DNA from: Bin87 sp034428455
Lineage (GTDB): Bacteria > Chloroflexota > Dehalococcoidia > Lucifugimonadales > UBA3495
NCBI GenBank assembly: GCA_034428455.1
Contig: DAOUHZ010000156.1
Coordinates: 1-32,325 of the forward strand
Length of the DNA stretch: 32,325 nucleotides
Direction of reading: 5' to 3'
Shown: positions 22,099 to 29,212 of the stretch, piece after piece
How positions within the stretch are numbered: position 1 is the stretch's first letter
Layout of the letters: the number at the start of each line of letters is the position of its first letter
The notes under the pieces: generated by a model
The model's database searches: none
What the model saw: the letters and a program-made list of their open reading frames with translations, nothing else
What the model was told of the DNA's origin: nothing
Position numbers and translations under genes: made by a program

Positions 22099-23387
22099 AT
22101 ACCGGCTCCATGCGGTCCGCCCTGGGACGTCGCGGCCGCTACCACAGCGTGGCCCTACTCTGCGCCGTCGTCGCGCTCAACAGCTTTGGCATGGGCGCCA
22201 TCTCGCCCGTGCTGCCCCTGTTCCTGGAACGCGAATACGGCGTGTCCGCCACGGAAGTGGGCATCGCCGTCGGCTTCTTCTTCGGTATGGGTCGCCTGGT
22301 CACCAGTGTCCCCGCCGGTTATCTCGCCCAGCGTTACGGACGCCGCCCCGTGCTTGCCCTGGGGTCGGCCATCAATCTGGTTGGCGCGGCCCTGGTTTCC
22401 GTCTCCTTCAGCTTCGCCTGGCTCACCGGATGGCGCTTCGTCTCCGGGTTCGGCGGCAGCATCTTCCTGACCGTGGCAACCATCTACCTCCGCGACGAGG
22501 CCACGCCCGAAACCCGCGGCCGCCTGCTCAGCCTCCAGGAACTGAGCATCCTCGCCGGGCAGACCCTGGGCCCCCTGCTGGGCGGGTACCTCGCCAGCCT
22601 TTTCGGACTGCGTTTCCCGCTCTATGTCCAGGCAATCCTGATGGCCGCCTCCCTGCTGGTAATCGTCGTTGCCCTGCCTGAGTCCCGCTGGCGTGAGCAG
22701 ATCGCATCTGATGGAGTTGCCCGCCGCCGTTCAACGCCACAGTCCGCCAGCCCGCCGACGCAAGCCAGCGCCGATACGACCGATCCGGCTCGCCGCCGTG
22801 GCGCCATCTGGCGTCTGATCTTCAGCCCCGCCTTCATCCTGGTGGGCATGTTCGCGCTGATGATCGTCGCCAACCGACAAGGAGCCCGCTTCAGTGTTAT
22901 GCCCCTATTCGGACGTCAAAAGGGGTTCGGCCCCGAAGACCTGGGCCTGTGGCTCAGCGTCACCCACTTCCCCCAGTTCTTCACCACCATGGTGTCCGGC
23001 TACCTCTCCGACCGGTTTGGACGCAAAACTCCCATTCTCCCCTCAGTCATCCTGATGACCCTGGGAATCGCCGCATTCATCTGGTCGGGCAACGTGTGGC
23101 AGCTCCTACTATCTGGGGTCCTGCTGGGCATGGGAGAGGGTCTGGGCAGCCCCGCCGGCACCGTGTTCTTCGCCGATATCGCGCCCCCGGGTCTGGAGGG
23201 AGTCACCATCGGCCTGCTCCGCACTTTCGGCGGCGTGGGCACCGTCATGGGCGCGCTGGTTCTGGGCGCCATCGCCGATGTCAGCAGCTTCTCCTGGTCA
23301 CTGTGGATCGACGCCGCGGTCTTCGCCGCGTCCGGCATCGGCCTCCTGATCTTCGTCCGCGAGACCTACCGCCGCCGGCCAGGCTGA
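22095..23387 (+). CDS. MFS transporter, DHA1-like
   Basis: A 430-residue membrane transporter with about 12 hydrophobic segments. The first segment, VALNSFGMGAISPVLPLFLE, and the loop GYLAQRYGRRPVLALG between segments 2 and 3 are typical of the DHA1 drug-efflux group; a second copy reads GYLSDRFGRKTPIL. A central soluble loop of about 45 polar residues lies near 205-245. TTG at 22095 overlaps the DUF951 stop (TTGA); ATG at 22110 is the alternative start, losing five residues. Neither has a clear ribosome binding site, so translational coupling is likely. Substrate unknown. Confidence 0.87.
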   Translation: MNTGSMRSALGRRGRYHSVALLCAVVALNSFGMGAISPVLPLFLEREYGVSATEVGIAVGFFFGMGRLVTSVPAGYLAQRYGRRPVLALGSAINLVGAALVSVSFSFAWLTGWRFVSGFGGSIFLTVATIYLRDEATPETRGRLLSLQELSILAGQTLGPLLGGYLASLFGLRFPLYVQAILMAASLLVIVVALPESRWREQIASDGVARRRSTPQSASPPTQASADTTDPARRRGAIWRLIFSPAFILVGMFALMIVANRQGARFSVMPLFGRQKGFGPEDLGLWLSVTHFPQFFTTMVSGYLSDRFGRKTPILPSVILMTLGIAAFIWSGNVWQLLLSGVLLGMGEGLGSPAGTVFFADIAPPGLEGVTIGLLRTFGGVGTVMGALVLGAIADVSSFSWSLWIDAAVFAASGIGLLIFVRETYRRRPG

Positions 23388-23446
23388 ACCACGACGCGCA
23401 GCATGATTAGCTGACTTACAACATCAAAGGTCGAACGGCATCCCCT

Positions 23447-24598
23447 CTAATCGTAGTCGCCTTGATCGTTCCACCAGCTCACTAGCGGTTCGTATGAGTC
23501 ACCATCGTGGTTCACCTTCCATCCGTCGTAGAAGTGAGTTCGCGCGCCGGCTGGTGTTTGTTCCAGCAAGTAATGGGCGTATTGGATGAGCGCAGTGGCA
23601 TACATTCCATTGTCGGTGGTGCGCACAATCCCTCGGCGCGGGAAAACATACAGGGCCGGTTCGGGCGCATCCCATATATCGAGCACGTCAGTACTGCGCA
23701 GGTCGGCGTATAACGTTACCTTGGGTGTCTCAAACCAAAACAACCCCGGCTTAGTCTGGTGTTGGGTGAATCCACGTTGCAGTAATATCTCTGCCCTGCG
23801 ATGCAGATCTCGTAACGTGCTGTACCGCAAATGGCGTTGTTTCGGCATACCGTCGCGCGTAAAGGCGTCTACCCGCCAGCGATTCAGCGGCACGGGCGAG
23901 TTGCGCGGATTGCGCATCCTTTCTAAATCGCTCCACGCCTGTTTTTTGAATGGCAAGTCTTGCTCCTTTTGCCATTTCTCCTTCAATGCATTTGGTATTG
24001 ACGGCCCCTGTGCAGCCGTGCAAGGGCCCAAATGATGCTCTCCCATCGCGATCTTGCCCCTATTGAGTGCAGCCAAATGATCTTGATCAGCAATGCGCGC
24101 GATGATAACTGGAGCATCAATCCTGTCATCGTCGATGTCGTAATCTGGCGGATGCTCGACTTCCACTTCGATGTAAGCGGCAGGGCCGGCGTCAGCAAAA
24201 GCCGTGACGTCAGGGGTTCTGGTCATATCCAGCCAATGCGCTCTGCGTTCCACCGAAGCGCTGGTATAAGGCCCGAGTGACGCGGCATGTTCTGCGCCAC
24301 ACCCGCACGGGTAATGGACGGTTAGCGTTCCGCCAGAATTGATTGCGCGAGCTATGACATGTTTTGCGTCGTAGTGGAGACGAGATTCGTTGCACGCCGT
24401 CGCGTCCAAAGGCGAACCTCGATAATGGCGAAAGTAGTGTCTACGGCGAGTGCCTTTCACCGCCTCCATCTTCCATCCGCATTCGGCATTCGGGCAAACG
24501 TAAGCATTGCCGGCCAAGCCTTTATCGACGTCCGAGATATGAACGGGTTCGCCAGATAGACGGGACTTGGCAAATTCAGTTTGAACAGGTTTGGTCAT
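23447..24598 (-). CDS. CoiA-like protein with zinc and nuclease motifs
   Basis: A 383-residue protein. The N-terminal part resembles competence protein CoiA: C35-x4-C40 with GWKMEAVKGTRRRHYFRHYRG (H54, H58), then C69-N-E71-S72-x2-H75-x3-K79, as in CoiA's CE-S-x2-H-x3-K signature. A second Cys pair (CGCG, C98/C100) follows. TPDVTAFADAG then AYIEVEVEHPP (D130, E144, E146) looks like the core of a PD-(D/E)XK-type nuclease in which the usual lysine is replaced, as CoiA members often use E-x-Q. The C-terminal half (about 200-383) is not recognised. The base composition is less GC-rich than neighbouring genes. No other competence gene is nearby, so a role in defence or DNA repair is also possible. 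Confidence 0.72.
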   Translation of the reverse strand: MTKPVQTEFAKSRLSGEPVHISDVDKGLAGNAYVCPNAECGWKMEAVKGTRRRHYFRHYRGSPLDATACNESRLHYDAKHVIARAINSGGTLTVHYPCGCGAEHAASLGPYTSASVERRAHWLDMTRTPDVTAFADAGPAAYIEVEVEHPPDYDIDDDRIDAPVIIARIADQDHLAALNRGKIAMGEHHLGPCTAAQGPSIPNALKEKWQKEQDLPFKKQAWSDLERMRNPRNSPVPLNRWRVDAFTRDGMPKQRHLRYSTLRDLHRRAEILLQRGFTQHQTKPGLFWFETPKVTLYADLRSTDVLDIWDAPEPALYVFPRRGIVRTTDNGMYATALIQYAHYLLEQTPAGARTHFYDGWKVNHDGDSYEPLVSWWNDQGDYD

Positions 24599-24706
24599 GT
24601 TGTACTTCCGAGCAATTGTCTCGGTTGGACGCCGATGCGGGGATTATCTGACATCAAGGGTGCGAAATCCGAGATCAACATCCCGCATCACTCTTCTATC
24701 CCATCC

Positions 24707-26050
24707 CTACACGTCACCTGCACCCGGCACCGCTGCGACCGCCGCCGGGTGTTCCACCCTCACCCTCATCAGCAACAAACCCCCGATGATGAATAGCAGC
24801 GCGCTGGCCGCCAGCAGCGCCGTGTATCCAAACCCCGGGCCAAACCAAACCGCCACCAGATCCGGCAGCGGCCCGATCGCTTTGGCCCCCGCGGCTCCGA
24901 TCAGCGTGCCCAGGTTCACTACGCCCATGTGCTGCGCCTCCCGTCCCGGCGTTCCCAGGTCGTTTGCCAGCGCCCAGTGCGTGGTCAGGATGATGCCAAC
25001 CGCGCCTCCGATCATGCTGGCCACAACCACCGCCAAGAGGTACGTGCTCACCCACATCATCGCGATGGTCCCCATCAACGCGGCCACCGTTCCCACTGCT
25101 AAGACCGGTTTCCGCCCGATCCGATCCGACAGCCAGCCCGACGGGTACGTGGTCAGAACCAGCATCCCGCCGATACCGATGATCGCAACCCCCAGCGCCT
25201 GCGCCGGGTTGTCCACCTGCACCTTGTCTCGCAGGAAAAACAGCCCGTAGGTCGTGAAGATCACCACCGCCGCCAGGAACGCCGCCCGCGACGCTACGAA
25301 CCACGGCAGGTCCGGGTGCAGCCGCGCCATGTTGGTCGATTCCGGAAACGCCATGGCCGCCCGGTGGAATGCTGCCGTCGCCGCGCCGCCGGCATCACGC
25401 ATCCGCCGGTAGATGGTCGCTGAGCTGATGCCCGCCGTCGCCAGTATCGTCACGGCAAACAACCCCAGCGTGACCCACAGCCACCAGGCGTCGTCGGGCC
25501 TCGAGTAGTGCCCCACCAACAATGCCGCCACGCACAGGATGCTGGCTCCGCCCAGCGCCTCCAGCAGTGTCTTGATCGAGGCCGCCACGCCCGTGCGGTT
25601 CGTGGGCACCAGCTCACGAATGCTCGCCAGGTACGGTGAATACGCGATCCCCGAGTTGATCTGGATGAATAGCCACACCACCAACAGGGTGCCGTAGGTC
25701 AGCGGTGTGGCCAGCGCGATCAGGGCCACCGGGATGCACACGCAAGCCCACAGCATGTAAGGAAGCCGCCTCCCCAGCCGCGAACGCGTCCGGTCGCTGG
25801 CCCATCCCACCGGCACCTGAACCAAAGCCGCCGCCAGCATCCCGGCCAGCCCCAGCATACCCAGCAGCGTGTTCTTCGCCGCCTCCGGCGCAACGTCCAG
25901 CACCAAGATGGGCAGCACGGCCGTGTCCATGGCCAGCACGAACCCGGCCAACCCGAAACTGTAGGCGTTCAGCCGCGCCAGCGACCACTTGCCCCAGGTA
26001 TCCGTCCCCGTAGCCGACTCGGGCAAAGTCCTGTAATCGTAGACATTCAT
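24707..26050 (-). CDS. MFS transporter, GPH/sugar-cation symporter-like
   Basis: A 447-residue transporter with about 12 hydrophobic segments. The loop GWASDRTRSRLGRRLPYML after segment 2 has the D-R-T-R-S-x-GRR-P pattern of the glycoside-pentoside-hexuronide and related sugar carriers; the second copy reads GWLSDRIGRKPVLAVG. The cytoplasmic N-terminus is short. AAGGGCG precedes the ATG at 26050. It is transcribed in the same direction as the CoiA-like gene, 108 bases ahead of it, with a GATAAT box in that gap that may serve the CoiA-like gene. Substrate unknown. Confidence 0.86.
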   Translation of the reverse strand: MNVYDYRTLPESATGTDTWGKWSLARLNAYSFGLAGFVLAMDTAVLPILVLDVAPEAAKNTLLGMLGLAGMLAAALVQVPVGWASDRTRSRLGRRLPYMLWACVCIPVALIALATPLTYGTLLVVWLFIQINSGIAYSPYLASIRELVPTNRTGVAASIKTLLEALGGASILCVAALLVGHYSRPDDAWWLWVTLGLFAVTILATAGISSATIYRRMRDAGGAATAAFHRAAMAFPESTNMARLHPDLPWFVASRAAFLAAVVIFTTYGLFFLRDKVQVDNPAQALGVAIIGIGGMLVLTTYPSGWLSDRIGRKPVLAVGTVAALMGTIAMMWVSTYLLAVVVASMIGGAVGIILTTHWALANDLGTPGREAQHMGVVNLGTLIGAAGAKAIGPLPDLVAVWFGPGFGYTALLAASALLFIIGGLLLMRVRVEHPAAVAAVPGAGDV

Positions 26051-26104
26051 GGCGCCCTTACGAGCCCTGGTGACCGCTCAGTTTCAATGAATCTCCCGCA
26101 GATC

Positions 26105-26164
26105 AAATCATCATTCCACATACCAAATCGTCATTCCGCATACCAAATCGTCATTCCGGCCTTG
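26105..26164 (+). repeat. Three tandem 20-base repeats
   Basis: The unit AAATCGTCATTCCGCATACC occurs at 26105, 26125 and 26145 with a 20-base period; the first copy differs at two bases and the third diverges after GTCATTCCG. The last copy runs into the palindrome at 26153-26173. Confidence 0.8.
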
Positions 26165-26173
26165 AGCCGGAAT
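26153..26173 (+). repeat. REP-like palindrome of the TCATTCCGG...CCGGAAT family
   Basis: ATTCCGGC (26153-26160), CTTGA loop, GCCGGAAT (26166-26173), followed by CCACGAA. This is the interspersed intergenic repeat pattern seen in many bacteria. The tandem unit before it shares the GTCATTCCG core. Confidence 0.65.
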
Positions 26174-26297
26174 CCACGAACCTTCCCCAATCTCAACGCT
26201 GCTTACGTCAACCTACCGGCCACTTTATTCCCGGACATTATGGGCTGCGGTTATGGCAGAGTCCCGACGTCCGAACCGTCGGAAGTTTTGATATTCG

Positions 26298-26327
26298 TTA
26301 ACCCCTACACAGGCTATATGCTACAAT
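26298..26327 (+). promoter_or_regulatory. Candidate promoter of the BtuF-like gene
   Basis: TTAACC (26298-26303), 18-base spacer, TACAAT (26322-26327). Transcription would begin near 26334, leaving a leader of about 85 bases that holds two hairpins. Confidence 0.45.
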
Positions 26328-26334
26328 GCCGCCG

Positions 26335-26357
26335 CCGGGGTATCAAACCCGGTTTTT
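26335..26357 (+). terminator. Attenuator-like hairpin with U5 in the BtuF-like leader
   Basis: CCGGG (26335-26339) pairs with CCCGG (26348-26352), followed by TTTTT (26353-26357). It sits just after the predicted start of transcription. The stem is short, so it would end only part of the transcripts. Confidence 0.35.
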
Positions 26358-26377
26358 CGTTGGAGGCGTCGAAAACT

Positions 26378-26412
26378 CCCTCTCCCCTGGCCGGAGAGGG
26401 CAGGGGAGAGGG
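26378..26412 (+). repeat. 12-bp inverted repeat CCCTCTCCCCTG...CAGGGGAGAGGG
   Basis: Arms 26378-26389 and 26401-26412 are perfectly complementary with an 11-base loop. This is the widespread intergenic CCCTCTCC-type element. Its 3' arm provides the purine-rich sequence (GGAGAGGGGG) that would serve as ribosome binding site for the next gene. Confidence 0.75.
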
Positions 26413-26418
26413 GGTTCC

Positions 26419-27435
26419 TTGCGTATTTGCTCATTGCTGCCCAGCGGCACCGAAATCCTGTTTGTCCTGGGCTTGCAGGATCAGATCATCGGCGTCACTG
26501 ATCTGTGTGACTATCCGCCGGGGGCCGCCAACATCCGCGTCGTCTGCCGCAGCCGCATCGACCCGTCGGTCATGTCGAGCGAAGAGGTCGAGGCGGAGAT
26601 GCACCGCATCCTGTCCAGCGGCGAAAGCCCCTACGACCTCGACGTCGAGTGGCTGCAGGCCGCCGCTCCCGACCTCGTGATCACCCAGGACCTGTGCTAC
26701 TTCTGCGAGATCGACGCCGACACTGTCCAGCGCGCCGTGGAACCCATCCCAGCGCCGCCGGCCGTCCTGAACCTGAACCCCCGCACCATGGATGAAATCC
26801 TCGATAGCTTCCTGGAAGTCGGTGCCGCCTGCGCTGTTCCCGACCGTGCCCGCCTGCTGGTATCCGGCTTGAAAAATCGCATCGAAGCGGTGACTCGCAA
26901 GGTCGTCCAGGCTCCTTCCCGGCCGGCGGTTTTCTCCGTAGAGGGGGTCAACCCCCTCGTCATCGGCGGCCATTGGGTCACGGACCTGCTGATCCGCGCC
27001 GGTGGTTGTTTGCCTGAGCGTTTCGCGCCCGGCTGCCCGGCAGAGCGCATTCCCTGGGAAGAAGTCGTGGCCGCCCAGCCCGAAAAACTCTACATCGACC
27101 TGTGCTCCTCAGATCTCGCCCGCAGCGTGAGAGAAATCCCCTGGCTCGCCGCCCAGCCCGGCTGGAGCGACCTGCCCGCCGTCCGCTCCGGGGAGGTTTA
27201 CCTGATCGATCACAGCACCCTGAGCCGCCCCGGTCCTCGAGTCGTCGACGGGCTGGAATTGCTGGCCCAGCTCACGCACCCTGACCTTTTCGCCGGCCAC
27301 ATCCCGCCTGACAGCGTTCTGAAACTGGACCCGTGCGCCGAACAGTCCAATCCGGACCTCATCGCCCGAGCCTTCAAACCCTTGCCCCACAACGCCCCTG
27401 TCTCCAACCCGCCGGTAGCCTTGGCGAATCGATAA
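26419..27435 (+). CDS. BtuF-like (cobalamin-binding family) protein without a signal peptide
   Basis: A 338-residue protein of the BtuF/FepB class III solute-binding fold. RICSLLPSGTEILFVLG opens the first lobe, GVTDLCDYPP follows, LQAAAPDLVITQDLCYFC is the first-lobe strand, and VFSVEGVNPLVIGGHWVTDLLIRAGG and VYLIDHSTLSRPGPRVVDGLELL mark the second lobe. Transport proteins of this fold carry a signal peptide or lipobox; this one has neither from any start, so a cytoplasmic role or an unusual export path is likely. The TTG at 26419 directly precedes the conserved fold; the ATG at 26326 would translate the repeat hairpins and overlaps the -10 box. No permease or ATPase is adjacent. A B12-type radical SAM gene lies downstream. 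Confidence 0.82.
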   Translation: MRICSLLPSGTEILFVLGLQDQIIGVTDLCDYPPGAANIRVVCRSRIDPSVMSSEEVEAEMHRILSSGESPYDLDVEWLQAAAPDLVITQDLCYFCEIDADTVQRAVEPIPAPPAVLNLNPRTMDEILDSFLEVGAACAVPDRARLLVSGLKNRIEAVTRKVVQAPSRPAVFSVEGVNPLVIGGHWVTDLLIRAGGCLPERFAPGCPAERIPWEEVVAAQPEKLYIDLCSSDLARSVREIPWLAAQPGWSDLPAVRSGEVYLIDHSTLSRPGPRVVDGLELLAQLTHPDLFAGHIPPDSVLKLDPCAEQSNPDLIARAFKPLPHNAPVSNPPVALANR

Positions 27436-27451
27436 CGCCCCGCTCCACCGT

Positions 27452-27481
27452 CTGGCATTAGTGATATTGGGCGGGTATAAT
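27452..27481 (+). promoter_or_regulatory. Promoter of the flavin reductase gene
   Basis: CTGGCA (27452-27457), 18-base spacer, TATAAT (27476-27481, perfect). It would give a leader of about 25 bases before the GTG start. Confidence 0.62.
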
Positions 27482-27512
27482 CATCGCCAACCTAACCGGG
27501 GGTACACGCGCA

Positions 27513-28001
27513 GTGGTTAGTCAAGACGAGTTTCGGCAGGCCATGTCAAAGTTTGCGACCGGGGTCACGGTTATCACCACGCTGGACCCTTCTGGCAATC
27601 CCCACGCCATGACCGCCAACGCATTCACTTCGGTTTGCCTGGATCCGCCGACTCTTCTCGTATGTGTGGCCCACAACACCATCACCTACGGCTACGTCGA
27701 AGAACAGAAGCGCATCGGCGTCAACGTGTTGCGCGAGGAGCAGGAAGAACTCGGCCGCTACTTCGCCCGCCGGCCGGAACAGCGGGAAGGCAACCCGGAT
27801 TATTCCTACACGATGGGCGAGCACAACGTGCCCGAACTCAACGGCTCCATGGTCTTCTTCAATTGCGACATCGTGGGCTCCCACGTCTACGGCGACCATA
27901 CCATCTACGTGGGCGAAGTCCGCGAGATGCGCCGGGGCGAGGATGAGGCCAACCCATTGATGTTCTACGACAGCCACTGGTACCATCCCGCCCACGAATA
28001 G
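27513..28001 (+). CDS. Flavin reductase-like FMN-binding protein
   Basis: A 162-residue protein of the HpaC/RutF-like flavin reductase family. FATGVTVITTLDPSG, ANAFTSVCLDPPTLLVCVA and a late FYDSHWYHP (HWY) segment match the split-barrel fold. Members reduce FMN or FAD with NAD(P)H and supply it to a separate oxygenase; some bind FMN tightly or use F420 instead. Translation starts at GTG 27513 (VSQDEFRQAM), with a GGGGG stretch upstream; the next in-frame ATG would cut off the first conserved helix. The LLM-class gene begins 105 bases after its stop, and the two could form a two-component monooxygenase. Confidence 0.9.
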   Translation: MVSQDEFRQAMSKFATGVTVITTLDPSGNPHAMTANAFTSVCLDPPTLLVCVAHNTITYGYVEEQKRIGVNVLREEQEELGRYFARRPEQREGNPDYSYTMGEHNVPELNGSMVFFNCDIVGSHVYGDHTIYVGEVREMRRGEDEANPLMFYDSHWYHPAHE

Positions 28002-28038
28002 TCTGGCCCGCAGTCGTTCGGTCCCACCGCAAAACCAC

Positions 28039-28063
28039 GAGGGCAGGTGAAGAGCCTGCCCTC
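28039..28063 (+). repeat. Intergenic hairpin GAGGGCAGG...CCTGCCCTC
   Basis: Arms 28039-28047 and 28055-28063, nine perfect pairs, seven-base loop. No U-run follows on the plus strand. It lies between two genes probably working together and resembles the interspersed hairpin at 6090. Confidence 0.6.
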
Positions 28064-28106
28064 AAGCGTAATCGCAACCATAGGGCACCGCCTCGCAAGC
28101 TCCACC

Positions 28107-29075
28107 ATGACCACATCCGCAAACCGGGCCACTGACACCGACGCCCTGCACTTCGGCGCCAGTATGGCCCTCCCGGCCAGCCGCACCGCCGAGCAGGCCC
28201 GTCTCATGGAAGACCTGGGCTTCGAGTACATGGGAGCCGGCGAGCACTTTATGCGAGGTCGCCCGCCGGGACCGACCCACGCCGCCTTGCCGCTCCTCGC
28301 CGTCGCCGCCGGCGCCACCCAGCGGATGCGCATCGTCACCTCGGTCACGCTGGCGCCCTTCTACCACCCCCTCATGCTGGCCCGCATGACGGCCACCCTG
28401 GACATCGCATCCGGAGGACGGCTCACTCTGGGTGTCGGTGTCGGCGGCGAGTTCCCCATGGAATACGAAAACGCCGGCCTGGATATTCGACGCCGCGGCC
28501 GTCGCACCGACGAGTGCCTGGACGCCCTGCGTCGACTCTGGACCGAGGACTCGGTAACCTTCCCGGGACGCCACTACACCCTGGATGAAGCCGCCATCAA
28601 CCCCAAGCCCGAACAGCAGCCTCACCCTCCCATCTGGGTCGCTGGCCGCCGTGACGCGGCCATGCGTCGCGCGGTTCGGTACGGCGATGGCTGGTTGCCA
28701 TATTTCTACAGCCCCGAGCGCTATCGGGACAGCGTCGCCAAAATCGCGGCCTTCGCTCAGGAAGAAAACCGCGACATCACCGATTTCCAGTGGGCCTTCT
28801 TCCCGTACATCACCCTGGCGCCCACTGAAGAGCAGGCGGCTCGCACCGCCGCCCAGGCTCTGGGCAACCAGTACCTCTACGGCGGGGAGTTCATCAACAT
28901 CGTCCGTCGCTACTGCCTGTTGGGCACTCCCAGAATGTGCATCGAACGGCTGGAAGAATACATCGACGCCGGCGCCCGCTACATCATTTTCAGCATCGCG
29001 GCCCCCCGCGAGGACCGCCGCCGCCATCTCGAGGTCATCGCCAAGGACATCATTCCCCATTTCCGCGGCCGCTGA
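28107..29075 (+). CDS. LLM class flavin- or F420-dependent oxidoreductase
   Basis: A luciferase-like TIM-barrel protein of about 322 residues. Conserved parts include the FGASMALPAS opening, EDLGFEYMGAGEHF, RIVTSVTLAPFYHPLMLARM, DIASGGRLTLGVGVGGE, RRRGRRTDECLDALRRLW, and PPIWVAGRRDAAMRRAVRYGDGWLP. This family contains FMNH2-dependent monooxygenases and F420-dependent dehydrogenases; the neighbouring flavin reductase favours the former. The ATG at 28107 is chosen since the open frame's earlier start falls in the hairpin at 28039-28063. The substrate is unknown. SAR202-type Chloroflexota are known for many paralogues of this family, proposed to attack recalcitrant organic matter. Confidence 0.9.
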   Translation: MTTSANRATDTDALHFGASMALPASRTAEQARLMEDLGFEYMGAGEHFMRGRPPGPTHAALPLLAVAAGATQRMRIVTSVTLAPFYHPLMLARMTATLDIASGGRLTLGVGVGGEFPMEYENAGLDIRRRGRRTDECLDALRRLWTEDSVTFPGRHYTLDEAAINPKPEQQPHPPIWVAGRRDAAMRRAVRYGDGWLPYFYSPERYRDSVAKIAAFAQEENRDITDFQWAFFPYITLAPTEEQAARTAAQALGNQYLYGGEFINIVRRYCLLGTPRMCIERLEEYIDAGARYIIFSIAAPREDRRRHLEVIAKDIIPHFRGR

Positions 29076-29108
29076 ACCTGTCACGCCGTTCCGTCGTGTG
29101 TTTTGTCA

Positions 29109-29139
29109 TTGCGAGCGCGACGCGCCAATGTTGTATAAT
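29109..29139 (+). promoter_or_regulatory. Promoter of the radical SAM gene
   Basis: TATAAT (29134-29139, perfect) with TTGCGA (29109-29114) 19 bases upstream. The -35 lies inside a TCATTGCGAGCGCGACGCG stretch that resembles an interspersed repeat. Confidence 0.6.
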
Positions 29140-29212
29140 GCGCCATAACCTCTAGATGAAACCCGCAGCAACAGCCGCTCCTGTCCAACGGCATCGGAGT
29201 ACGTGAGCTAAA

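Noticed and set aside
26105..26164. Possible CRISPR array
   Set aside because: Units are directly tandem with no unique spacers, and no cas genes are present.
26326..26418. ATG at 26326 as start of the BtuF-like gene
   Set aside because: It would translate two intergenic hairpins and overlaps the -10 box; the conserved fold begins at 26419.
26328..26418. Cobalamin riboswitch before the BtuF-like gene
   Set aside because: The region is too short and is explained by two simple hairpins; no B12-box sequence was seen.
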